Source of the DNA: Sorangium cellulosum So0157-2
GTDB taxonomy: Bacteria > Myxococcota_A > Polyangia > Polyangiales > Polyangiaceae
Length of the DNA: 64,000 bases
NCBI RefSeq assembly: GCF_000418325.1
Contig: NC_021658.1
Coordinates: forward strand, 7,640,001-7,704,000
Direction: 5' to 3'
Under the pieces are notes generated by a model that was given only the letters and a program-made list of their open reading frames with translations, searched no databases and was not told the origin of the DNA. The position numbers and the translations under genes are program-made. Shown here piece by piece: positions 44,717-53,073 of this stretch. The number at the start of each line of letters is the position of its first letter. Positions within the stretch are counted from its first letter, which is position 1.

Positions 44717-46711
44717 TCACGAGGCGTCCTCCAGCGCGAAGGCGTCGAGCTGCTCCGCGAGCTCCACCAGATCTCCGGTGGTGGCCGCGATGTGGCCCGT
44801 GCCGGGCAGCCCGCCGCCGTTGCCCCAGATCTCGATCTCGCTCCCTTCGACCCCAGGCGCGAGGACGGCCAGGCTGTCCGGGGGCGCCGGGCGTTGATCG
44901 TAGAGCCAGCGCAGCAGCATGCGGTGGCGGAAGTCGAGGCTCGAGAGCGCGACGAAGAGGCCGGGCTGGACGCGCGGCCGCGCCAGGAGCTCCTCCATCC
45001 ATAGCGGCGGCCGGGCGCCGTCAGCGCCGAGGGGGCCGTGGATGTGATCGTCCTCGGTGAGCAGCGGCGGCGAGAAGATGGGGCGCGGCTCGGCCGAGTA
45101 GCCGCCGTACAGGCGGAGCACGACGATCTCGCTGTCGAGATCGAAGCGCCTGGGCATGACGGCATCCATCTTCCACGTAGCCGTCCCCGCGGCGCGCTTG
45201 ACGACGCGCGGCTTGCCGGAAGCGCCCAGGAGGGACGGCTGGATGGCGTACACGGTCCGCTGCGGCAGCTTCTGCGCGATCGCGTGCTCGAGGCAGGGCC
45301 GCCAGAGCAGCGTGACGTGGACCCCCGGCCGGACGAAGCGCGCGAGCGCCTCGACGAGCGGCGGGGCCGTCGCCGCGGGAGAAGCGGTCAGCGCCTGCTG
45401 GAAGAGCGAGTGCAGCACCTCCTGCCCGAACCGGAGCACGCAGCGCTGGGTGAGCGCGCTCAGCGACATCCCCTGCGCCGCCGGCTCGCCGCTCTCCTGC
45501 ATGAACTGCTCGAGCTCCCGCTGGAGCGCCGCGCGATCGTCCTCGAGATCGCCGAGCACCATCGTGAACGGCCGCTCGAGCAGGCTCTGGAGCGCGGGCG
45601 CGAGCGCCCTCGATCGGCCCTTCTTCCCCGGCCTCGCCACGCGGCGGCCCTGGAAGTTGAAGACCACCGAGTCCGAGCCGCGGAGGTACAGGATCGGCGA
45701 GAACGCCTCGGCGCTCTGGGACAGCAGCGTCCGCCGCGCCGCCGCCACGCTCGCGCCGATGTCGCCCTGGCCCAGCGAGGCGCCCGTGAGCGCGCGGTAG
45801 AGCTCGGTCGAGCACGCGCGCGCCACGTCGGCCTTCACCGGCCAGAGGTGCGCCACCACGGCGTCCGCGCCCGCCCTGACCAGGATCTCCGCCGCGCTGC
45901 CGAGCGCGCCGGCCCGGGCGCCCTCGCAGGCCTCGAGGATCACGAGGCGCAGCTCCTCGCAGAAGGCGGCGGAGAGCTCGCGGCCCAGCGCCTCCGCGGT
46001 GATCCAGGCCTCCTCGCCGTCCTCGTCGTCCGAGACGCGCAGGACGGGCTTGCCCGAGAGATCCACGCCGCCGTGGCCGAGCCAGTGCACGACGTGCGGG
46101 CTCTTGCCGCGACGGAGCCGATCGAAGAGGGCCCGCGCGCCGATGTCCGGCCCGGCGATCGGATCGAGCCACTCCACCTCGCCGGCGTCGATCGACGGAG
46201 CGAGCGCCTCGCGCAGCACGTCGAGGGCCCGCTCGCCGGTGCCCGGCGCGATCCCGAGCACCCGGACCGCGCCCTTGACCTCGCGCGGCTCCCACGGCTC
46301 CGACGAGGTGACGCCGCGCGCGAAGAGCACCCGGGGGTCGGTCCCCAAAAACCCTTCGGAGGTCCCCGGCCTGCAGAGCGCCTCCCAGGGGATGGCCTGG
46401 AGCGCGTGATCGCGGGCGAAGAGCCGCAAGAGGAGCGGACCGCCCTTCGACGCCTCGCCGAGCCGCACGAGGACGTCGCGCAGCTCCCCTTTGAAGACCT
46501 CCTCGTGGAGCGCCTGCGAGTCGCTCACCGCCGCTGGATCGAGCGATTTGCCGCCGCGGACCGCCCTCCCGATCTTGTTGGCGAAGGTCTGCAGGGCTCC
46601 GAGGCCCTGCTCGGCGGCTATCGCGTGCCCCGCGGGGCGCTCTCCCCGGCTGCCACGCGCGTTGACGCGCACCTCATCACCGCTGATGTCGAGCTCGATC
46701 TCCAACCACAT
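44717..46711 (-). CDS. CHAT protease domain fused to a SIR2-like domain
   Basis: 664 residues. Residues about 90-350 are a CHAT (caspase HetF-associated with TPRs) domain: VVHWLGHGGVDL (His213) and VILEACEGARAGALG (Cys262), with the usual AHLWPV following. From about 375 to the end there is a SIR2-like region: FTMVLGDLEDDRAALQRELE, then LYGGYSAEPRPIF and LTEDDHI, like the NAD-binding end of SIR2-type effector proteins, but the nucleotide-binding residues look eroded. CHAT proteases act in bacterial immunity and programmed cell death. It is the first gene of its unit, divergent from the pseudokinase regulator. Confidence 0.75.
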   Translation of the reverse strand: MWLEIELDISGDEVRVNARGSRGERPAGHAIAAEQGLGALQTFANKIGRAVRGGKSLDPAAVSDSQALHEEVFKGELRDVLVRLGEASKGGPLLLRLFARDHALQAIPWEALCRPGTSEGFLGTDPRVLFARGVTSSEPWEPREVKGAVRVLGIAPGTGERALDVLREALAPSIDAGEVEWLDPIAGPDIGARALFDRLRRGKSPHVVHWLGHGGVDLSGKPVLRVSDDEDGEEAWITAEALGRELSAAFCEELRLVILEACEGARAGALGSAAEILVRAGADAVVAHLWPVKADVARACSTELYRALTGASLGQGDIGASVAAARRTLLSQSAEAFSPILYLRGSDSVVFNFQGRRVARPGKKGRSRALAPALQSLLERPFTMVLGDLEDDRAALQRELEQFMQESGEPAAQGMSLSALTQRCVLRFGQEVLHSLFQQALTASPAATAPPLVEALARFVRPGVHVTLLWRPCLEHAIAQKLPQRTVYAIQPSLLGASGKPRVVKRAAGTATWKMDAVMPRRFDLDSEIVVLRLYGGYSAEPRPIFSPPLLTEDDHIHGPLGADGARPPLWMEELLARPRVQPGLFVALSSLDFRHRMLLRWLYDQRPAPPDSLAVLAPGVEGSEIEIWGNGGGLPGTGHIAATTGDLVELAEQLDAFALEDAS

Positions 46712-46824
46712 CGAAAGACAAGCCTCGCTACGTTGTGCTGCCTGCCATGTCTGACTCCGTGGCTTTGTAGACCGCAGCAGGAGGAATTCTCACCTTAAAA
46801 ACGATTAAGATCGCATCGGCGGGA

Positions 46825-46839
46825 ACGTCCTTGGGACGT
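46825..46839. promoter_or_regulatory. Inverted repeat in the divergent promoter region
   Basis: acgtcc-ttg-ggacgt, perfect 6-base arms with a 3-base spacer, sits 51 bases before the regulator start and within the AT-richer 179-base gap to the CHAT gene. A dimeric regulator site is plausible, perhaps for the adjacent winged-helix protein. This is inference. Confidence 0.4.
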
Positions 46840-46890
46840 GATTAATGATGTGTGCCGGCAGGCGTGCGCGACTGAGGAACGGACACCATC

Positions 46891-48159
46891 ATGGAACTCA
46901 CGGACGATTCTCGCTCACGATGGCTCGGCAGATATGAGGCCCTGCGCGCCATCCGCCGTCGCGACGGCTTCCACGTCGTCGCGGCGACGCGCGCCGGGGA
47001 CGCGGAGCCCTGCGTGGTCATCGTGCCCGGCCCGGCCGTCAGCGCGGCGCGGGCGAAGACGGTATTCGCCGAGATCGAGCGCGTCCACGCGCTCCTCGAT
47101 CACCCGCTCATCCCGAAGGTCGCGGCGCGCGGCGTCGCCGACGGCATGCCGTACATCGAGCTCGCCTGTGACGCCGTGATCGACGGCGTCGACCTCACGA
47201 GCCTCCTGAACGACGCCGGCTGGAGGTTGCCGCCCGGGAGCGCGGCCGGCCTCGTCGCGAGCCTCCGCAAGGCGATGCGGGCGGCCCACGCGGTGATCGA
47301 TCCGAAGCACGGGCGGCCCGTCTGCATCGGTCGCGTCTCGTGTGCTGACGTCCTCTTCTCCCGCGAAGGGCGCTTCTATCTCGTCGGCTACGGCAGGGAT
47401 GCCCCGCTCGAGAGGGCCGGAGGACAAGAGATCGACAGGGTCCTGGAGTTCCAGGCGCCCGAGGTGGCGGCCGGCGGCGACCCGACCCCGGCGGGCGACG
47501 AGCTCGCGCTGTCGCTCCTCGCGCGGTCGCTCCGCCATGCGGTCCAGGGCAGCGCGGCGAGCGCGCGCGGCGCCGACCGGAACATCCGCTCGATGGACCT
47601 CGAGCCGCCCGAGCCGCTGGAGCGGCGCGCCCCTTTCGCGCCGGCGCACGCGCGAAGGTGCGCCGAGGAGATGGACCTCCGCCACCACCTCGCGCCCTGC
47701 AGCGAGGCGCCGGATCCCGAGGGGTTCGCGTCGCTCGTGGCCAGCTTGCTCGCCGGGCGGCCGCTGCCGCTCGCCGCGGAGGCGGCGCCGACCTGCCCGC
47801 CCACGCTGGTCCTCGGCTGCGAGGTGCGCTGGATCACGGCGGAGGACGGCGTGAAGCACACGCTCGGGCACGCGCTCAGCCGCATCGTGACCGCCCTCGT
47901 CGACCGGCACGACGAGGCGCCGGACGCCGCGCTCTCGCTCCAGGACCTGTTCGAGGCCGGCTGGCCCGGCGAGCGGCCGGTGGCGAACGCGGGGGCCAAC
48001 CGCGTCTACGTGGCCCTGACCCAGCTCCGCCGCATGGGGCTCAGGGACGTTATCGAGCGCAACGAGCACGGCTATCGCCTCGCGCCGCGCGCCGTGGTCC
48101 GGTTCGTCTCGCCTCGGACGGAGCACGCGCGACCTCAGGACACGCGCTCTGCCCCGTGA
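46891..48159 (+). CDS. Pseudokinase fused to a winged-helix DNA-binding domain
   Basis: 422 residues. Residues 12-170 follow the layout of a Ser/Thr kinase (DGVDLTSLL hinge, AAHAVIDPKHG helix, then CADVLFSREGRFYLVGYG) but the catalytic HRD is absent and DFG has become GYG, so phosphotransfer is unlikely. Residues about 310-400 resemble an OmpR-type winged helix (SLQDLFEAGWPGERPVANAGANRVYVALTQLRRMG is its core region). The protein probably senses something through its kinase-like fold and controls the divergent CHAT gene or the converging eCIS cluster. It is the only plus-strand gene in the cluster. Confidence 0.7.
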   Translation: MELTDDSRSRWLGRYEALRAIRRRDGFHVVAATRAGDAEPCVVIVPGPAVSAARAKTVFAEIERVHALLDHPLIPKVAARGVADGMPYIELACDAVIDGVDLTSLLNDAGWRLPPGSAAGLVASLRKAMRAAHAVIDPKHGRPVCIGRVSCADVLFSREGRFYLVGYGRDAPLERAGGQEIDRVLEFQAPEVAAGGDPTPAGDELALSLLARSLRHAVQGSAASARGADRNIRSMDLEPPEPLERRAPFAPAHARRCAEEMDLRHHLAPCSEAPDPEGFASLVASLLAGRPLPLAAEAAPTCPPTLVLGCEVRWITAEDGVKHTLGHALSRIVTALVDRHDEAPDAALSLQDLFEAGWPGERPVANAGANRVYVALTQLRRMGLRDVIERNEHGYRLAPRAVVRFVSPRTEHARPQDTRSAP

Positions 48160-48185
48160 CGGGCGCGGCGCGCCCGCCGCCGCCG

Positions 48186-48761
48186 CTACCTCGCCCTCTG
48201 CTCCCCGGCGAACGTCTCCGCCACCTTGAGCACGAGCCGCTCGCTGAAGCCAGCGATGAACGCGATCGCGAAGGCCTTGCTGTTGTCGGCGTCCCCGAGG
48301 TTCAGCACCCTCGACTGGAGGAACGCGTAGGCGGCGAGCCCCGGCAGCGCCCCGAGGACGGCGCGCGAGAGGGTGACCCGCGCGTCCGACACCCGCGCGT
48401 GAGCCCTGGCCCGGCGGGAAGAGCCCTTGAGCGATCGAGCGGCGCTGAAGGTGGCTCCCAGGGCGCCAAAGGAGAAGACGCCGAGGAGGGTCCGAGTTCC
48501 CCAGGCAGGCCATTGTTGGACGGGAGCTCGCGCCGTGGCCGTGAGCGCCACGAGGAGCAGCAGGACGAGGAGGGCGAGCAGCGCGAGCGTCCAGAGCTGC
48601 TCCCGGAGGAGCCGGCTGCTGGTGTCGACGCCGGCGACGCGATCGCGCCGGCGCGACCGCAGGGCGAGGCGCCGCCGGGCCCTGCGTGGCGGCGCCTCGC
48701 CCGCGGCCTCGGCGGGGGGGCGGGCCGGCGGGGCGTCGGGCTCCTCTTCGGGCGTGCGCAC
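48186..48761 (-). CDS. Small membrane protein at the end of the eCIS-linked unit
   Basis: About 191 residues from a GTG at 48761, just after the upstream gene's stop. The N-terminal 50 residues are charged and Pro/Arg rich. Hydrophobic helices lie near 58-75, 85-105 and 130-150. The C-terminus contains FIAGFSERLVLKVAETFAG, a conserved-looking amphipathic end. No known family is recognised. Its coupling to the caspase-like gene suggests a membrane partner of that protein. Confidence 0.6.
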   Translation of the reverse strand: MRTPEEEPDAPPARPPAEAAGEAPPRRARRRLALRSRRRDRVAGVDTSSRLLREQLWTLALLALLVLLLLVALTATARAPVQQWPAWGTRTLLGVFSFGALGATFSAARSLKGSSRRARAHARVSDARVTLSRAVLGALPGLAAYAFLQSRVLNLGDADNSKAFAIAFIAGFSERLVLKVAETFAGEQRAR

Positions 48762-48763
48762 CG

Positions 48764-50455
48764 CTACGGCAGCTCGCCCAGCGCCGCGAGCCCGGCCTCG
48801 CAATAGGCGTCGTACCAGCGCTGGAGCTCTTCGCGCGTGATACCGTATCTCTCGGCGATCTTCCTGTCGCCCTCCTCCCCGAGGATCTTCTCGTGGACGG
48901 CGCGCTGCATGCGCGCCGCGTCCCGCGCGCGCCCCGCCGCCGGGGCCGGCGGCGCGGCGGGCAGCTGCGGGACGGGCGAGCGCACCTCCGCCGGCGCGGG
49001 CGTAGCCTTGACGGCTCTAATGTCGCGGTCGATCGCGAGCCGCGCCGCCGGATCCCCCAGGAGGACGTACCCCGCGAGATCCTCGCGCAGCATCCACAGG
49101 TTCGCCCGCCGCTTCGCGCGGCCCTGGTCGGGGGCGAGCGGCTTGCCCGCCGTCTCGGCCCTCGCCTCCTGGTTGTACATCGCGGCGAGCTCGTGGTTGG
49201 CGTTCCCCAGATAGCGGAGGAGCTCGTTGTACGAGTTGCCCACGCGGGCGCCCTTGACCAGCGAGCTGAAGACGCCCTCGAACCGCGACGCCCTGTCCTT
49301 GCCGTCGGGCCCCATGTCCTGGAAGCTGTAGGTCCAGGCCAGATCGATGTGGGCCATGACCGCGAGCGGGCCGCGCGGGCTCGCCAGCGCGGCCTGCGGC
49401 AGCGCGGCGATGAAGGGCCGATCGCCCGGCCTGGGGAGGCCGGCGAGCACGCCGTCGACCCGCCCGCCGAAGCCGCCCGCGTCGCGCAGGCGGGCGAGCC
49501 AGTGGTGATAGGCGCTCGCCGCCGGCGTCCCGCCGCCATAACACGCGAGGAAGAACCAGATCCCGCCGGGCAGAAAGGGCCTGTCGCCGAGGTCCTCGGC
49601 CGCGATGCGCACGCCGGAGCCCAGGCTCATCGCCCCTTGCACGGCGCGCTGCTCGTCCGCCGACGTCCATCCCCTGCGGGGCGCGCCCAGGCCGTGGCTC
49701 ATGGTGAACAGCATCGACGGCTCCGGCCGCCCGAGCTGCTCGAGGAGCGCGCTCCTCGCCGCCTCGGCGCCGTCAAACCCGATCTCCTCGATGTCCCTCG
49801 CCTTGAAGCCGCCCCTCTGCCGGGTGTCGCGGCACCGCGCCACGCTGGGCGCGACGAGCGCCCTGTGGCCGATGGTGGTCGCCGCGGTGCCGTCCTGCGC
49901 GGTGAAGAAGAGCGCCCGCGCCCGCGCCTCCCTCGGAGGGGCGCGCTCCGAGGAGAGGAGCTTGTCCACGTACGCCGCGTAGCCCGCGGCGGACCGGGAC
50001 ACCAGGCGACCGACGAGCGCCTCGCTCGCCATGGCCTGCTGGAGCTCGAGCGAGACCTCGTCGAGGTCGCCCAGCACGAGCAGATACCGCGGCAGGTCCT
50101 CGAGCGCGACCGACTCGTCATGATAGACGCTCTTGCTCCACCGGATCGCCGCGTCCGCGTCCATGCCGGCGGGGACGCGATAGGGCACGACGGGCGCGCC
50201 CTGGTCCTGCTCCCGCTTCCGGATCAGAGGCTCGACGAGCGCGAGGAGGGCGTCGCCCGCCGGCCCCTCGGGCGCGATGACGGACCAGCGCTGGAGCGAG
50301 AGGTCGTTGGGATCGTCGGAGAAGTCGGCGAAATCGTGGATCAGCTCCTCTCCGCCGGGCTGCGGCTCGTCCGCGGCGGACTCGAGCGGCAACCCCTCTT
50401 CGAGGACGGGTCGATGATCGTCGGCGTGGCACAGGAGCAGCTCGATGTCGGACAT
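48764..50455 (-). CDS. Caspase-like (clan CD) protease-type protein with C-terminal HTH, copy B
   Basis: 563 residues, paralogous to the 43021-44694 protein along its whole length. The dyad is conserved: TMSHGLGAPRRGW (His254) and WFFLACYGGGTP (Cys305). Shared blocks include LQRW(A/S)VIAPEG, a GLGAPRRGW loop and FIAALPQAALASPRGPLAV. The C-terminal helix-turn-helix (KIAERYGITREELQRWYDAY) differs more, which may give each copy a different target. Its ATG overlaps the TGA of the metallophosphoesterase gene by one base, so it belongs to that operon. No catalytic activity is demonstrated. Confidence 0.75.
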   Translation of the reverse strand: MSDIELLLCHADDHRPVLEEGLPLESAADEPQPGGEELIHDFADFSDDPNDLSLQRWSVIAPEGPAGDALLALVEPLIRKREQDQGAPVVPYRVPAGMDADAAIRWSKSVYHDESVALEDLPRYLLVLGDLDEVSLELQQAMASEALVGRLVSRSAAGYAAYVDKLLSSERAPPREARARALFFTAQDGTAATTIGHRALVAPSVARCRDTRQRGGFKARDIEEIGFDGAEAARSALLEQLGRPEPSMLFTMSHGLGAPRRGWTSADEQRAVQGAMSLGSGVRIAAEDLGDRPFLPGGIWFFLACYGGGTPAASAYHHWLARLRDAGGFGGRVDGVLAGLPRPGDRPFIAALPQAALASPRGPLAVMAHIDLAWTYSFQDMGPDGKDRASRFEGVFSSLVKGARVGNSYNELLRYLGNANHELAAMYNQEARAETAGKPLAPDQGRAKRRANLWMLREDLAGYVLLGDPAARLAIDRDIRAVKATPAPAEVRSPVPQLPAAPPAPAAGRARDAARMQRAVHEKILGEEGDRKIAERYGITREELQRWYDAYCEAGLAALGELP

Positions 50456-51810
50456 CACGCCTCCCTCCCAGGCGCCGCGCCCCCCGGGGGCACGCGCGCG
50501 GCCTCCAGGGAGCGGAGCTCTCCATCGTCCCATTGAACGAGCCGCATCGTCGCGCCGCCGTCCGGGTGCGGGTCGACGAGCACGGCGGTGAGGCGCCGGA
50601 CGGTCTTCGCCGCCCGCTGCCGCTCGGGCAGGAGCCTCGGGTTGTTGCGCAGCTCTTCGAGGAACTCGGCCCACGCCTCGTCTCCGGCGTCCGAGCGCGG
50701 CAGCTGCATCAGCCAGATCCACGTGCCCGTGTTGGCGAAGGCGATGCCGTCGGCCACCTTCCAGCGGGCCGCGTGGGTGTGGCCGAGCACCACCGCGCCG
50801 GCGTCGAACTTCTTCGCCAGGCGCCGGGCGTCGGCCCACTCGGCCTCATCGGGCTCGAGGCGGAAGTACTCGTCGCCGAGGGTGCCTGCGAGCCTCTTCT
50901 GCATGCCCGCGTAGAGCTTCAGCCCGGCGCGCGCGAGCTTGAGGCTCGCGGTCGACATCGTCTCTTCATCGGCGAACGCCGCGGGCCCGTCGCCGAGCGC
51001 GGCCTCGATCGCCGCCGCCTCCTCGGCCTCGAGGCCCGCGTCGGCGAACCGCTCGGCGAGCCCGAGATCCTCGTCCTCCTCGGCGAAGGAGGCCGCCGAC
51101 CCCGCCTTCTTGAAGAGCTGCCAGGCGATGTCGAGCGAGGCCGCGCTGAAGAGCTGCTTCACGATCCCTGGCGCGACCGCGAGCGCGGCGAGCGCCGCGC
51201 CCTGGAAATCGGGCTTGAGCAGGCTCACGAAGCGCATGCCGTGCCGGCGCGCGATGGGGTTCATGAGCTGCTTCACGAGGACCGAGCCGGCCGCGTACCT
51301 GAACCGATCGAGCCGGGCCAGGCGCCCATAGTCGACCTTGTTCCAGTTGTCGTTGTGCTCGCCGTGGGTGACGAGGATCCGGGCGCCGCCGACGTCGAGG
51401 ATCGCGGGGGCGTCGCCGAGCTGGAACGTGAGGCGCGCCGCGACCTCGGGCGGCTGATCCATCGCCGCGCGCAGGATCTCCTGCACCTCCGGGACGGCGA
51501 GCTCCACGTCGTGGTTGCCGAGGCGGACGATGACCTCGCCGCCGCGCGCGAGGACGCGCCCGAACGCCTCCAGCACGGCGGCGCTCGCGGGCGCGGCGGC
51601 GATCGCGCGGGCCTGCGCGGCGGCGCGCGCCGGATCGAGCTCCAGCGGGTCTTCGTTCATGAGGAAGTCGACGCCATCGCCGTTGACCACGACCCGCGCG
51701 GGCTCTCCCGCGATCCGGTCGAGGAGCGCGGGCAGCGCCTCTCCCCCGGCGAAGACGTCGTAGTCACCCCCGTTGCCGAGGTGCAGATCACTGATGATGA
51801 GGGTACGCAT
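50455..51810 (-). CDS. Metallophosphoesterase
   Basis: 451 residues of the calcineurin-like fold. The five metal-site motifs are present in order: SDLHLG, GDGVDF, GNHD, THGEHND and GHTHAA. An insert of about 150 helical residues separates the last two. The substrate could be a phosphoprotein, cyclic nucleotide or nucleic acid and cannot be chosen. The protein is cytoplasmic. It is embedded in the minus-strand run that includes eCIS genes, 42 bases after the Cys/His protein and overlapping the caspase-like gene. It may counter a kinase, though the only adjacent kinase-like protein is catalytically dead. Confidence 0.85.
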   Translation of the reverse strand: MRTLIISDLHLGNGGDYDVFAGGEALPALLDRIAGEPARVVVNGDGVDFLMNEDPLELDPARAAAQARAIAAAPASAAVLEAFGRVLARGGEVIVRLGNHDVELAVPEVQEILRAAMDQPPEVAARLTFQLGDAPAILDVGGARILVTHGEHNDNWNKVDYGRLARLDRFRYAAGSVLVKQLMNPIARRHGMRFVSLLKPDFQGAALAALAVAPGIVKQLFSAASLDIAWQLFKKAGSAASFAEEDEDLGLAERFADAGLEAEEAAAIEAALGDGPAAFADEETMSTASLKLARAGLKLYAGMQKRLAGTLGDEYFRLEPDEAEWADARRLAKKFDAGAVVLGHTHAARWKVADGIAFANTGTWIWLMQLPRSDAGDEAWAEFLEELRNNPRLLPERQRAAKTVRRLTAVLVDPHPDGGATMRLVQWDDGELRSLEAARVPPGGAAPGREA

Positions 51811-51852
51811 GAGGGTTGTCTCCCGGGTTGCTGGGGCGCCCGCCGCCGCGGC

Positions 51853-53073
51853 TCAGCGGAGCGCCGCGGGCGCCGCCCAGATCGCCTGGTGAGGGCGGTT
51901 GTGCAGGCCCTGGGCCGGGCTCCACGACATCTTCGCGTTGCCCTTTGCATCGCAGAAGACGTCGAGCAGCGGCCGGTTGTCCGGGGCGAGCTTGGTCGGC
52001 GCGTCGGACTTCGAGTTGACGCACCACGTGGGCTCGATGCGGTCGTGGAAGGGCGCGCCGCGCAGCGAACGGAGCAGCCAGGAGATGGGGAGGCCCTCGT
52101 CCTCCATCGACATCCACTCCGAGCGATAGAGCAGCGCGCCGTCGCCGCGGCGCCGGAGGAGCAGGCGGGCGCGCCCGCGCGGCTTCAGATCGCTCTTGAT
52201 CTCTCCGAGGCCGTCGATCCGGGCGATCCCGCGGAACGACCACCGACCGCCGCAGAGCGCCGGCGGGATGAACGGCCACCAGTGCGACTCCCAGAGCATG
52301 CGCGCGCCCCTTCCGGCGGCGGCGTGCACCGCGGGGTCGTTGAACGACGTGGTGGTGTCCCAGAGCTGCCATTTGCGCTCGACCGGGTGCTTGCGGATCA
52401 CCATCGCCACGTGGCCGCTCCCGGCGCCCGCGGCTCCGGACGCCGACCAGAAGAGGCACGAGCCGACCGTGACCTTCTCCCAGAGGTCGTCGGGCCAGTC
52501 GGCGAGCACCTTCGGGACGGAGGTCCAGCCGTCGCCCAGCCTGGCTGCAGCCGGCAGCGCGTCGGTCCCGCAGCCGATGTCGCCGTACGGGCCGCCGTCC
52601 CAGCCGCCGATGCAGAGCGCGGTCGTCACCGACTGCTGGCACTGCCCCACGATCGGGTACCGCCCGCTGCCCGAGATCGCCTTCGCGACCCCTCTTTGCC
52701 CGCCGTAGAAGAAGGCTGGCATCGTGTACGGAATGCCGGTCTGGTGCTCGGCGATGGCCCGCGCCCAGTCCTCGCGGTCGCCGGAGGCGGTGTCGTAATC
52801 GGGGTGCGAGAAGACGTCGCCGATCCCTTCCCTGGCGCGGGACAGGAGGAACGCGGCGAGGCCCTCGGCGTCCTCGGGCCCGCGCAGGCCGTGCTCGGGC
52901 GGGTCCAGCAGGTTCACGGTGCGGACGAGCTGCGGTGGCGGCTCGTCGTCGGCGAACGCGACCGGGCGCGCCAGCCACTCCTCGGGCGGCTCGGCGGGCG
53001 CCGGGTCCATGTCCACCCACGCGGGGACGCCCGCCAGCGGCGGGGCTCCGTCATCGCTCTTCTCTGCGGTCAT
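51853..53073 (-). CDS. Putative Cys/His hydrolase, NlpC/CHAP-like
   Basis: 406 residues. VGQCQQSVTTAL (Cys145) heading a helix and GSGHVAMVI (His221) on a strand are arranged like papain-fold amidases of the NlpC/P60 or CHAP kind, but I cannot assign a family. There is no signal peptide, so it either acts inside the cell or is delivered by the injection system. ATG overlaps the stop of the peptidoglycan-binding-domain gene (ATGA), with AGGAGGAG upstream. Cell wall or peptide hydrolysis is inferred. Confidence 0.6.
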   Translation of the reverse strand: MTAEKSDDGAPPLAGVPAWVDMDPAPAEPPEEWLARPVAFADDEPPPQLVRTVNLLDPPEHGLRGPEDAEGLAAFLLSRAREGIGDVFSHPDYDTASGDREDWARAIAEHQTGIPYTMPAFFYGGQRGVAKAISGSGRYPIVGQCQQSVTTALCIGGWDGGPYGDIGCGTDALPAAARLGDGWTSVPKVLADWPDDLWEKVTVGSCLFWSASGAAGAGSGHVAMVIRKHPVERKWQLWDTTTSFNDPAVHAAAGRGARMLWESHWWPFIPPALCGGRWSFRGIARIDGLGEIKSDLKPRGRARLLLRRRGDGALLYRSEWMSMEDEGLPISWLLRSLRGAPFHDRIEPTWCVNSKSDAPTKLAPDNRPLLDVFCDAKGNAKMSWSPAQGLHNRPHQAIWAAPAALR

